From Gordonia paraffinivorans NBRC 108238 (GTDB lineage Bacteria > Actinomycetota > Actinomycetes > Mycobacteriales > Mycobacteriaceae), in the NCBI RefSeq assembly GCF_000344155.1, contig NZ_BAOQ01000016.1:1-64000 (forward strand): a stretch of DNA of 64,000 bases, in the 5' to 3' direction. Positions 1-7,898 of the stretch are shown in pieces (position 1 is the first letter of the stretch; each line of letters begins with the position of its first letter). The translations under genes and the position numbers were made by a program. Under the pieces are notes generated by a model. It searched no databases. It was given only the letters and a program-made list of their open reading frames with translations, and was not told the origin of the DNA.

Positions 1-178
1 GGAACCCGAGGCACCGCAGGTCGAGGAGGCCGAGACCGTCGCGGCACCGGCCGCCGAGGCACCGGCCGCGTCGTCGGAGAAGACCGCGGACGACTCGCGG
101 ACCATCACCGAGACCGGCGCGTCGAAGGCCAAGGGCTTCGGCATAGCCGCCGGCAAGAAGCGGCCCGGCCACAAGTAG
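1..178 (+). CDS. C-terminal tail of probable Fe-S oxidoreductase (Rv0338c-like), 5' truncated by window
   Basis: Only the last 58 codons are present, read in the frame that begins at base 2 and ends with TAG at 176-178. The tail is rich in Glu, Pro and Ala, like a disordered extension, and ends in a basic Gly/Lys stretch (KGFGIAAGKKRPGHK). In M. tuberculosis the gene next to aspC is Rv0338c, a heterodisulfide-reductase-type Fe-S protein that carries an Ala/Pro-rich C-terminal extension. The assignment therefore rests on synteny and tail composition. No catalytic motif lies inside the window. A strong terminator follows 15 bases downstream. Confidence 0.5.
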   Translation, partial: EPEAPQVEEAETVAAPAAEAPAASSEKTADDSRTITETGASKAKGFGIAAGKKRPGHK

Positions 179-192
179 TCACCAGCCGTGAC

Positions 193-232
193 CGAAAACG
201 GGTCCCGACCACGCGGTCGGGGCCCGTTTTCG
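193..232 (+). terminator. Intrinsic terminator after the Fe-S oxidoreductase gene
   Basis: Left arm CGAAAACGGGTCCCGACC (193-210) and right arm GGTCGGGGCCCGTTTTCG (215-232) form an almost perfect 18-bp stem with a 4-nt loop. The A-run and T-run lie inside the stem base, so the structure could terminate in both directions. It separates the upstream gene from the aminotransferase. Confidence 0.8.
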
Positions 233-311
233 TGTCCGGATCAGGTGTGACCAGCGTCGCTGCACCGGCACCGCCGGAAACGCATTTGCGTCGTGCTGCG
301 ACAATTGACCC

Positions 312-1565
312 GTGAGTAGGCCCCATGTTTCGCATATCAACCTCGACCTCAAGCCGCTGGACCAGTCGCTGAAGCTGCAGAACGTCTGCTACGAGATCCG
401 CGGTCCGGTGCACGAGCACGCGCAGCGGCTCGAGGCAGAGGGCCACCGGATCCTCAAGCTGAACATCGGCAACCCCGCTCTGTTCGGCTTCGAGGCACCC
501 GACGTGATCATGCGCGACATGATCCATGCGCTCCCCTACTCACAGGGCTACTCCGAGTCCGCGGGCGTGCTGTCGGCCCGTCGCGCCGTGGTGACGCGAT
601 ACGAGCTCATCCCCGACTTCCCGTACTTCGACGTCGACGACGTCATCCTGGGCAACGGCGTCTCCGAGCTCATCACGATGACGATGCAGGCGCTGCTGAA
701 CGACGGCGACGAGGTCCTGATCCCGGCCCCGGACTACCCGCTCTGGACGGCCATGACGTCGCTGGCGGGCGGGACCCCCGTCCACTACCGCTGCGACGAG
801 GCCAACGACTGGAACCCCGACATCGCCGACATCGAGTCGAAGATCACCGATCGCACCAAGGCGATCGTGGTCATCAACCCGAACAACCCGACGGGCGCGG
901 TCTACTCACGCGAGACCCTCGAGCAGATCGTCGAAGTGGCGCGGCGTCATTCGCTGCTGATCCTGGCCGACGAGATCTACGACAAGATTCTCTACGACGA
1001 CGCCGAGCACATCAACATCGCGTCGCTGGCACCCGATCTGCTGGTGCTGACGTTCAACGGCCTCTCCAAGGCCTACCGCGTGTGCGGGTATCGCGCCGGC
1101 TGGGTCGTGTTCACCGGTCCGAAGGATCACGCCAAGGGATTCCTCGAGGGCATGAGCATCCTCGCCTCGACTCGCCTGTGCGCGAACGTGCCGGGCCAGC
1201 ACGCGATCCAGGTGGCGCTCGGCGGCTACCAGTCCATCGAGGCGCTCGTGTCCCCCGGAGGCCGGCTGTACGAACAGCGCAACGTCACCTGGGAGAAGCT
1301 CAACGAGATCCCCGGCGTGAGTTGCGTGAAGCCGATGGGCGCGCTCTATGCGTTCCCGCGTCTCGACCCCGAGGTCCACGAGATCCACAACGACGAGCTC
1401 TTCGTCCAGGACCTCCTGTTGCAGGAGAAGATCCTCGTGGTCCAGGGCAGCGGTTTCAACCTCGACGACACCAACCACTTCCGCATCGTGACGCTGCCGT
1501 GGTCGCGTGACCTGAACGAGGCGATCGAGCGGATCGGCAACTTCCTGGCGTCGTACCGCCAGTAG
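312..1565 (+). CDS. aspC: PLP-dependent aminotransferase, AspC/AlaA type (Rv0337c-like)
   Basis: This 417-residue protein is a fold-type I, class I/II aminotransferase that moves amino groups between alanine or aspartate and 2-oxo acids in the cytoplasm. The substrate motif NPNNPTG is near residues 189-195. The PLP-binding lysine is in SKAYRVCGYRAGW, near residue 253. The start is GTG at 312, with a -10-like GACAAT (300-305) six bases upstream and no Shine-Dalgarno, so a leaderless mRNA is likely. Length and position beside the Fe-S gene match Rv0337c. Whether the in vivo substrate is alanine (AlaA) or aspartate cannot be settled from sequence. A hairpin terminator closes the unit. Confidence 0.85.
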   Translation: MSRPHVSHINLDLKPLDQSLKLQNVCYEIRGPVHEHAQRLEAEGHRILKLNIGNPALFGFEAPDVIMRDMIHALPYSQGYSESAGVLSARRAVVTRYELIPDFPYFDVDDVILGNGVSELITMTMQALLNDGDEVLIPAPDYPLWTAMTSLAGGTPVHYRCDEANDWNPDIADIESKITDRTKAIVVINPNNPTGAVYSRETLEQIVEVARRHSLLILADEIYDKILYDDAEHINIASLAPDLLVLTFNGLSKAYRVCGYRAGWVVFTGPKDHAKGFLEGMSILASTRLCANVPGQHAIQVALGGYQSIEALVSPGGRLYEQRNVTWEKLNEIPGVSCVKPMGALYAFPRLDPEVHEIHNDELFVQDLLLQEKILVVQGSGFNLDDTNHFRIVTLPWSRDLNEAIERIGNFLASYRQ

Positions 1566-1590
1566 CGCTGCGCCGCACCAGAAGCGGCAC

Positions 1591-1628
1591 CGAGAGGCCC
1601 GGGTCCCCAGGTGGACCCGGGCCTCTCG
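1591..1628 (+). terminator. Hairpin terminator after aspC
   Basis: Arms CGAGAGGCCCGGGTCC (1591-1606) and GGACCCGGGCCTCTCG (1613-1628) form a perfect 16-bp stem with a 6-nt loop. No T-run follows, which is common for actinobacterial terminators. Confidence 0.75.
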
Positions 1629-1762
1629 GCGTCTCACGTCTCTTCGTCGCGCGTTTCGTCCGCCCGGCCGTAAGGAGACGGATTGCGTCATCCAAGGGTC
1701 TGGACATTTGTGTAACCGTTGGTAACGTGTACCTCCATCGGGTCTACAGCGAGGTGACACTG

Positions 1763-3547
1763 ATGGCCGAACAGGCATTGCAGGCGGGTCCGGACTGGCG
1801 ACGGGGGTCGGTGACCAACGACGGGGTCCGCCTGGCGACATTCCATCTGGGCGACGAATCGAATCCCACCGTGCTGCTCGTCCACGGCTGGCCGGACACC
1901 CACCACCTGTGGACGCACATCGCGCCGCGACTGGCCGAGAAGTACCACGTCGTCGCATACGACTGCCGCGGCTTCGGGGAGAGCGACCGTCCGCGAGGCG
2001 TGAAACCCTACCGCCTGAGCGAACTCGCCGACGATCTGTTCGCGGTCGCCGAGGAGGTCAGTCCCGACGCCCCGGTTCACGTGGTGGGCCATGACTGGGG
2101 GTCGGTCCAGGCATGGGAGGCGGTGAGCCGGCCGCGTGCCCGCACGCGGATCGCCTCGTTCGTCTCGGTCTCCGGACCGAACCTCGACCATCTGGGACAA
2201 CTCCTCCACGACGGGGTCTCGCACCCGACGCCGCGTCACCTCCGAACCATTGCCGCGCAGTCGGTTTCGTCGTCGTATACCGGGTTGTTCCAGTTGCCGG
2301 TCCTGCCGAACCTGCTGCTGACCGCGATGGGCGCGCCTGCGGCCTGGAAGCGCTTCCTGCACGCGGTGGAGGGCACCCCGCCGGAGAACGTCGTGGTCGC
2401 CGACACCCTGCGGCGCGACATGATCTCCGGACTCGCCCTGTACCGGGCCAACATCCGGCAGAAGTTGCGCCGCCCGAATGCGCGCATCACCACGGTTCCC
2501 GTGCTGCAGGTGGTCAACGAGCGCGACATCGCACTGCGCCCGGCCATCTACGAGAACACCCCGACGTACGCGTCCAAGCTGTGGCGACGCGACACCCCCA
2601 CCGGACACTGGCTTCCCTACACCCACCCGGATTACTTGACCGACACGATTCTCGACTTCCTTGCAGCACAGTCGGATACGTCCCCGACACCGGCGTCGGT
2701 CGAGCGTGCCCGCGTGTTCACCGAACCGCGCCCACTCGCCGGAAAGCTGGTCGTGATCACCGGCGCGGGAAGCGGGATCGGCCGCGAGACCGCGCTCGCC
2801 CTCGCCGAACGCGGGTGCGAGCTGATCCTGGCCGACCTTCGACCCGAGACCGCCGAGCAGACCGCGCAGGCCTGCAAGCTGGCCGGCGCCACCGCCCACC
2901 CCTACGAGCTCGACGTCGCCGACACCGAGGCCTTCGTCGCATTCGCCGAGGAGGTGCGCGACCGGCACGGGGTACCCGACATCGTCGTCAACAACGCCGG
3001 GATCGCCGTCGCGGGAGGGGCTCTCGACGCCACCGACGAACAGCTGGATCGCCTCTTCGGCGTCAACCTGCGCGGCGTCATCACCGGCAGCCGCGAGTTC
3101 GGTCGGCAAATGGTCGAGCGCGGGGTGGGCGGGCACATCGTCAACATCTCGTCGGCCGCGGCGTTCACCCCGTCGCGCAGCCTCGGCCTCTACTCGTCCT
3201 CGAAGGCCGGCGTCCTGCTGTTCTCCGAGTCGCTGCGTGCCGAACTCGCCGAGCACCGCATCGGCGTGACGGCCATCTGCCCGGGCATCGTCGACACCGC
3301 CATCGTGTCGTCGACGCCGATCGCGGGGCTCGACCCCGAGACCGAGAAGTCCCAGCGGGACAGGCTGAACAGCTTCTACCAGCGGCGCGGTTTCACCCCC
3401 GACCGGGTGGCCGCGGAGATCGTCTCCGCCATCGAGCACAACAAGGCCGTGGTCCCGGTGACGCCCGAGGCCAAGATCGGCTATCGCATCTATCGGTTCG
3501 CGCCGTGGCTCTCGCGCATCGGCGCACGACGGAAGGTCGCCGGATGA
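1763..3547 (+). CDS. ephD: EphD-like fusion of epoxide hydrolase (alpha/beta hydrolase) and short-chain dehydrogenase
   Basis: The 594-residue protein has two enzymes in one chain. Residues about 1-310 are an alpha/beta hydrolase of epoxide-hydrolase type, with HGWPD near residue 35 and nucleophile motif GHDWGS near 109-114. Residues about 325-590 are a short-chain dehydrogenase, with TGAGSGIG near 331, NNAG, and the catalytic YSSSK near 477-481. The length matches M. tuberculosis EphD (Rv2214c), which is linked to oxygenated mycolic acid metabolism. I chose ATG 1763 because GAGGTG (1751-1756) sits at ribosome-binding distance; an in-frame GTG at 1727 is less likely. The stop overlaps the next ATG by four bases (ATGA), so this gene heads a three-gene operon. 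Confidence 0.85.
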   Translation: MAEQALQAGPDWRRGSVTNDGVRLATFHLGDESNPTVLLVHGWPDTHHLWTHIAPRLAEKYHVVAYDCRGFGESDRPRGVKPYRLSELADDLFAVAEEVSPDAPVHVVGHDWGSVQAWEAVSRPRARTRIASFVSVSGPNLDHLGQLLHDGVSHPTPRHLRTIAAQSVSSSYTGLFQLPVLPNLLLTAMGAPAAWKRFLHAVEGTPPENVVVADTLRRDMISGLALYRANIRQKLRRPNARITTVPVLQVVNERDIALRPAIYENTPTYASKLWRRDTPTGHWLPYTHPDYLTDTILDFLAAQSDTSPTPASVERARVFTEPRPLAGKLVVITGAGSGIGRETALALAERGCELILADLRPETAEQTAQACKLAGATAHPYELDVADTEAFVAFAEEVRDRHGVPDIVVNNAGIAVAGGALDATDEQLDRLFGVNLRGVITGSREFGRQMVERGVGGHIVNISSAAAFTPSRSLGLYSSSKAGVLLFSESLRAELAEHRIGVTAICPGIVDTAIVSSTPIAGLDPETEKSQRDRLNSFYQRRGFTPDRVAAEIVSAIEHNKAVVPVTPEAKIGYRIYRFAPWLSRIGARRKVAG

Positions 3548-4461
3548 GTATCACCGCATCCCTTGGCATCCCGGTTGTTCCCGAGTCGGCCGACGAGGCC
3601 GATCCCGGGCCGGTCGAGCTCCACGCACGCAATGTGACCTTCGACTGGACCGACGTCCCGCTGCACTGGATTCCGGGCCATCCGGTCGCGTCGAACTTCA
3701 TCAGCGTGCTCAACCTCCTTCTCCCCGAGGGGGAACGCTGGTTCGTGCAGACCTACAACGAGGCGCTGCCGCTCGTCGCCGACGAGGAACTCGCGGCCCG
3801 CATGCGCGGCTTCATCGGGCAGGAGGCGATGCACGCCGAGGCCCACGACCACGTGCTGTGGGAATTCCTCGACCATCACGGCATCGACCCGCGGCCCTAC
3901 CAACTGCAGATGGAGTGGATCTTCCGGAAGGTTCTCGGCCCGGCCACCAAGGGCAGCCCCGCGGCGCGCCGGAAGCACCTCGTCGAGCGGCTCTGGTTCA
4001 TCGCCGCGCTCGAGCACTACACCGCGGTTCTGGGCGATTTCGCGTTGAACAACAACTGGATCGAGGCCGGGGCGCACCCGATGATGGCCGATCTGTTCAT
4101 GTGGCACGGCGCCGAGGAGGTCGAGCACCGGGCGGTCGCCCACGATGTCGCCGCCTACTTCGGCGACAGCTACCTGCGGCGCGGGCGGGCGATGCTGATG
4201 GTCCTGCCGATCCTCCTGCTACTCGTCCAGCGCGGCTACCGGTTCATCATGAAGCAGGACACGTCGGTGTCCTACAACTACTTGCAGAAGAAGTGGCAGT
4301 ACCACCGCGGCGTCCGGGCGAACCTGCTGCCGCGGATCAGCACCGTGGTGTTCTCGACCTTCAGCTACTTCCGCCCGGGCTTCCGGCCGGAGCAGATCGG
4401 CAGCACGGCACAGGCCGTCGCCTACCTCGCGAAGTCCCCGGCCGCGCGCCGTGCCGCGTGA
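3544..4461 (+). CDS. PF10118-type 'metal-dependent hydrolase' with ferritin-like di-iron motifs
   Basis: This 305-residue soluble protein resembles the family annotated as predicted metal-dependent hydrolase (PF10118/COG3687). The visible metal ligands look like a four-helix di-iron carboxylate set: E in YNEAL (near 73), ExxH in QEAMHAEAH (near 94-97), E in ALEHYT (near 157), and ExxH in EEVEHRAVAHD (near 192-195). That order, E...ExxH...E...ExxH, is the signature of ferritin-like oxidases and oxygenases. The gene overlaps ephD by four bases and is followed seven bases later by a 2Fe-2S reductase, a fitting electron donor. I infer a di-iron oxygenase or desaturase acting with EphD on lipid; the substrate is unknown. 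Confidence 0.7.
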   Translation: MSITASLGIPVVPESADEADPGPVELHARNVTFDWTDVPLHWIPGHPVASNFISVLNLLLPEGERWFVQTYNEALPLVADEELAARMRGFIGQEAMHAEAHDHVLWEFLDHHGIDPRPYQLQMEWIFRKVLGPATKGSPAARRKHLVERLWFIAALEHYTAVLGDFALNNNWIEAGAHPMMADLFMWHGAEEVEHRAVAHDVAAYFGDSYLRRGRAMLMVLPILLLLVQRGYRFIMKQDTSVSYNYLQKKWQYHRGVRANLLPRISTVVFSTFSYFRPGFRPEQIGSTAQAVAYLAKSPAARRAA

Positions 4462-4468
4462 GGGCGCG

Positions 4469-5596
4469 ATGAACCAACGCGCACATCCTCATTCGACGAC
4501 TCTCACCGCGGTCCCGCCCCACCTCTACGGCCGGTGGCGTCGCGACCCGGTGCTGACGCTCGGCACCGCACTCATGCGGGCATGGTTTCCGGCGTGGCGG
4601 CCGTTGTCGCCGCTGCGTCCCACCCCCGCCGGCGACGGCATCACCCGGGTGCGGATCGTAGGACGCGAGGTCGTCGCGCACGACGAGAACGTCGTCGCGC
4701 TGACCCTCGCCGCCGCCGATGGCGAGGAACTGCCGTCCTGGCATGCGGGCGCCCACATCGACGTCCTCCTGCCGTCGGGGCGGATGCGGGAGTACTCGTT
4801 GTGCGGCGATCCGGCCGATCGCGGCCGATACCGGATCGCGGTGCGCCGCATCCCCGACGGCGGGGGCGGCTCGGTCGAGGTCCACGACGCCCTGCGCGTG
4901 GGCGACATCCTCCCGATCAAGGGTCCGCGCAACGCCTTTCCGTTCGCGGTTCCCGGGCACGGGTCGCCCGCAGGGCGCATCCGGTTCGTCGCCGCGGGCA
5001 TCGGGATCACCCCGATCCTGCCGATGCTCACGGTGGCCGAGAGATTCGGCCTCGACTGGTCGATGATCTACACCGGACGCACCGCCGACTCCATCCCGTT
5101 CCTGGACGAGGTCGAGCGGTTCGGCGACCGGATCACCATCCGCACCGACGACGCGCACGGTTTGCCGACGACAGCCGAGCTCCTCGGACCGGTCCCAGAA
5201 CGCAACGCCGACCTCGCGGTGTACTGCTGCGGTCCGGTGCCGATGCTGGAGAGCCTGCGCCGGTATCTGGCCGACCGCAGCGACATCGAGTTGCACTACG
5301 AGCGCTTCAGCCCGCCCCCGGTGGTGAACGGCTCACCGTTCACCGTCACCTTGGCATCGACCGGCGAACGGGTCGACGTGGCCGCCGACGAGTCCGCGCT
5401 GGCGGCGATCCGGCGGGTGCGCCCGTCGGTGCCCTACTCGTGTCAGCAGGGCTTCTGCGGAACGTGCAAGGTCAGGACGTTGTCCGGCGAGGTGGACCAC
5501 CGGGACAACATCCTGACCGAGCCCGAACGCGAGGCCGGGATCATGCTGACCTGCGTGTCACGGAGTGCGGGCGGGGACCTCACCCTCGACCTCTGA
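4469..5596 (+). CDS. Ferredoxin reductase with C-terminal 2Fe-2S domain (PDR/VanB family)
   Basis: This 375-residue electron-transfer flavoprotein passes electrons from NAD(P)H through flavin to a plant-type 2Fe-2S cluster. The flavin motif REYSLCGDP and the nucleotide-binding RFVAAGIGITPILPM are visible. Cluster cysteines lie near 325, 330, 333 and 362 (CQQGFCGTC...LTC). ATG 4469 is preferred over the upstream GTG at 4451 because AGGGCG precedes it and no overlap with the previous gene is then needed. It is the third gene of the ephD operon and probably supplies electrons to the di-iron-like protein upstream. Its last 39 bases overlap the 3' end of the convergent MFS gene. Confidence 0.85.
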   Translation: MNQRAHPHSTTLTAVPPHLYGRWRRDPVLTLGTALMRAWFPAWRPLSPLRPTPAGDGITRVRIVGREVVAHDENVVALTLAAADGEELPSWHAGAHIDVLLPSGRMREYSLCGDPADRGRYRIAVRRIPDGGGGSVEVHDALRVGDILPIKGPRNAFPFAVPGHGSPAGRIRFVAAGIGITPILPMLTVAERFGLDWSMIYTGRTADSIPFLDEVERFGDRITIRTDDAHGLPTTAELLGPVPERNADLAVYCCGPVPMLESLRRYLADRSDIELHYERFSPPPVVNGSPFTVTLASTGERVDVAADESALAAIRRVRPSVPYSCQQGFCGTCKVRTLSGEVDHRDNILTEPEREAGIMLTCVSRSAGGDLTLDL

Positions 5597-7177
5597 AGCG
5601 GTCGCCGTCGCGGGTATGTCCGTGTCGACACCCGCAGGACCTGCTTCCCCCGCTGCCCCTCGGTGCCCGCCGACCGTGCCGCGGAGAAGCAACAGCGCGG
5701 CCACGCCGGCTGCCGCCGTGATCGCGACGGCCGCCCACACCGCGTCGTGCAATCCGTCCATGAACACCTCCTGCACCGCGACCTGCACGGCATCGCCGAG
5801 CGTTCCGGGCAGCTGCCGGGCCACCTCGACCCCGGCCATCACCGACTGTTCCGCCACGTCGACCGCCTCACGCGGCAACCCCCTGCCGGACAGGCGATCC
5901 GCGATCCCGGCGACGTAGGCGGAGGTCAGGATGGAGCCGAGCACCGCGACGCCGAGGGTGCCGCCGATCTCGCGGGTGGTGTCGTTGACCGCGCTGCCCG
6001 CACCGGCCTGCTCGGGACGCAGCGCGTCCATGATGAGTTGCGTGCACGGACCCGAGATGAAGGCCAGACCGGACGCCATCAGCGACATCGCCCAGATGAT
6101 GAGCTCCCAGTAACCCGAGTCCCGCGAGGAGAGCTCGACGAGGGCGAAGCCTCCGGACATCAGGAACGCTCCCAGGACCGCGACGTAGCGCGCCCCGAAG
6201 CGATGGGAGAGCATCATCGCGACCGGCGACAGCACCGCCATCACGATCGCGAACGGCAGGGTCCGGACGCCCGCCGCCAGCGGGCCGTATCCCTTGACCG
6301 CCTGGAAGAACTGGGTGATCAGGAAGATGAAGCCGAACAACGCGAAGAACGCCAGGCTGATCATCGCGGCGGCGGTCGCGAAGTGGCGGTTCGCGAACAG
6401 CCGGACGTCGAGGATCGGGTGGGCGATCCGGAGCTGGATGGCGACGAACAGCGTCAGGAGCGCCAGTGCGCCGACGATTCCGGCGACGGTTCGCACCTCA
6501 CCCCAGCCGACGTGGGGGGCCTCGATCAGGGTGTAGGTGAGCAACCCGAGTCCGGCCACCGACAGCGCCACACCGGCGATGTCGAAACGCGGCACCTCGA
6601 GCGGTCGCGTGCCGGGGACGACGGCGAAGATCGCGGCCAACGCGATCATGCCGAACGGCACGTTCACCCAGAACACCGACGTCCACGAGAAGTGTTCGAG
6701 GAGCCACCCGCCCAGCACGGGCCCGATCGCGACCGCGACACCCGAGGTCGCCGCCCAGATCCCGACGGCCGTCGCGCGCTCCTTCGCGTCGACGAAGATC
6801 GAGGTGATGATCGCCAGCGTCGCCGGGAACACGAGCGCGGCGAACAGGCCCAATCCGCCCCGGGTGGCGATCAGTTGCCCGAGGCTCTGCGCCGACGCGG
6901 CGAGCGCAGACACCGCCATGAACCCGACGATGCCCGTGACGAGCATCCGCCGGTGACCGAAGCGGTCACCCAGGTAGCCACCGGTCAGCAGCAGCCCCGC
7001 GAAGACCAGTGTGTATGCGTCGACGATCCACTGCAGCCCGGAGATCCCGGCATCGAGATCGCGGGCCAGCCTCGGAAGCGCGACGTTGACGATCGTGTTG
7101 TCGATCATCACGAGCAGTTCGGCGAAGCTGAGGGCACCGAGCGCCCACCAGCGTGCAGCTGTTCTCTCTGTGCGCAT
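5558..7177 (-). CDS. MFS drug exporter, DHA2 (EmrB/QacA) 14-TM family
   Basis: The 539-residue integral membrane protein has the DHA2 start motif MIDNTIVNVALPRL in helix 1, the motif A loop GYLGDRFGHRRML, and motif C-like GPVLGGWLLE after helix 5. About fourteen hydrophobic segments are seen. It should export drugs or toxic lipophiles using the proton gradient. The start ATG (7177) follows a good AGGAG. It is transcribed divergently from a TetR gene, and the space between holds three regularly spaced palindromes, so repression by that TetR with ligand-induced export is the likely circuit. The C-terminus is low-complexity. Confidence 0.9.
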   Translation of the reverse strand: MRTERTAARWWALGALSFAELLVMIDNTIVNVALPRLARDLDAGISGLQWIVDAYTLVFAGLLLTGGYLGDRFGHRRMLVTGIVGFMAVSALAASAQSLGQLIATRGGLGLFAALVFPATLAIITSIFVDAKERATAVGIWAATSGVAVAIGPVLGGWLLEHFSWTSVFWVNVPFGMIALAAIFAVVPGTRPLEVPRFDIAGVALSVAGLGLLTYTLIEAPHVGWGEVRTVAGIVGALALLTLFVAIQLRIAHPILDVRLFANRHFATAAAMISLAFFALFGFIFLITQFFQAVKGYGPLAAGVRTLPFAIVMAVLSPVAMMLSHRFGARYVAVLGAFLMSGGFALVELSSRDSGYWELIIWAMSLMASGLAFISGPCTQLIMDALRPEQAGAGSAVNDTTREIGGTLGVAVLGSILTSAYVAGIADRLSGRGLPREAVDVAEQSVMAGVEVARQLPGTLGDAVQVAVQEVFMDGLHDAVWAAVAITAAAGVAALLLLRGTVGGHRGAAGEAGPAGVDTDIPATATASEVEGEVPARTP

Positions 7178-7213
7178 CGGCAGTCTCCTGTTCTGTGAGT
7201 CGGGAAATTCTGG

Positions 7214-7270
7214 TAGAACGCCGTACCACTGTTGTAGAACAACGTTCTATACAAGAAGAACACCGTTCTA
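7214..7270. promoter_or_regulatory. Three phased TetR operators between MFS exporter and TetR
   Basis: Three 15-bp sites share the form TAGAAC-N3-GTTCTA. They are 7214-7228 (TAGAAC gcc GTACCA, right half degenerate), 7235-7249 (TAGAAC aac GTTCTA, perfect) and 7256-7270 (AAGAAC acc GTTCTA). Their starts are exactly 21 bp apart, two helical turns, so bound dimers would sit on one DNA face. The third site abuts the TetR -10 box TAAGTT (7272-7277). Confidence 0.8.
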
Positions 7271-7284
7271 GTAAGTTGTCAACC

Positions 7285-7863
7285 ATGTCTCCCGCAAAGC
7301 CCCGCACCCGAACCTCCGCCGCCGAAGTCCGGTCCGCCCTCCTGCGCGCCGGGCGGACGATCCTGGAACGCGACGGCGAGGCCGGGCTGACGGTGCGCGC
7401 GGTGGCCGCGGAGGCGAAGGTCGCCCCGATGGGGGTCTACAACCACTTCGACGGCCGGGACGGCCTGCTCGACGCGCTGGTCACCGACGGCTACGCCGAA
7501 CTCGCACGCGCGGTGGCCAGTACCGACACCGACGCCGCGACACGGCTGCGGAACTCGGGACGCGGCTATCGCCGCTTCGCGCTCGGCCGGCCGGTCACCT
7601 ACGGGCTGATGTTCTCGGCACAGTGCACCCCCGACATCGAGGTCGCCGCACATGCCTTCGACGTGCTGGTCGAGGTGATCCGGTACGGGCAGGCGGCCGG
7701 GGTCGTCATCGAGGGCGATCCGGTCCAGCAGGCGATGCAGACCTGGGCCGCGGTCCACGGCGCGGTCAGCCTCGAACTCAGCGGCGCACTCCAACCCGAC
7801 GTCGATCGGGAGCAGAACTACGAGAACGTCCTCGATTTCGTGGCCCGCGCACTACGTCCGTGA
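7285..7863 (+). CDS. TetR-family repressor of the adjacent MFS exporter
   Basis: The 192-residue protein has an N-terminal TetR helix-turn-helix (TVRAVAAEAKVAPMGVYNHF, near residues 35-55) and a TetR_C-type ligand domain. ATG 7285 is chosen because TAAGTT (7272-7277) lies seven bases upstream, a leaderless promoter arrangement; the longer reading from 7153 would run through the operators. The divergent MFS exporter is the likely target, with autorepression via the same palindromes. Confidence 0.85.
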   Translation: MSPAKPRTRTSAAEVRSALLRAGRTILERDGEAGLTVRAVAAEAKVAPMGVYNHFDGRDGLLDALVTDGYAELARAVASTDTDAATRLRNSGRGYRRFALGRPVTYGLMFSAQCTPDIEVAAHAFDVLVEVIRYGQAAGVVIEGDPVQQAMQTWAAVHGAVSLELSGALQPDVDREQNYENVLDFVARALRP

Positions 7864-7898
7864 AGCGGTCGCAACCGGTGAGGTGATCGTCGTACGGA

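Noticed and set aside
2113-3543. In-frame extension upstream of the PF10118 protein
   Set aside because: It lies in another frame of ephD and is Arg/Pro-rich; the ATG at 3544 overlaps the ephD stop as expected for coupling.
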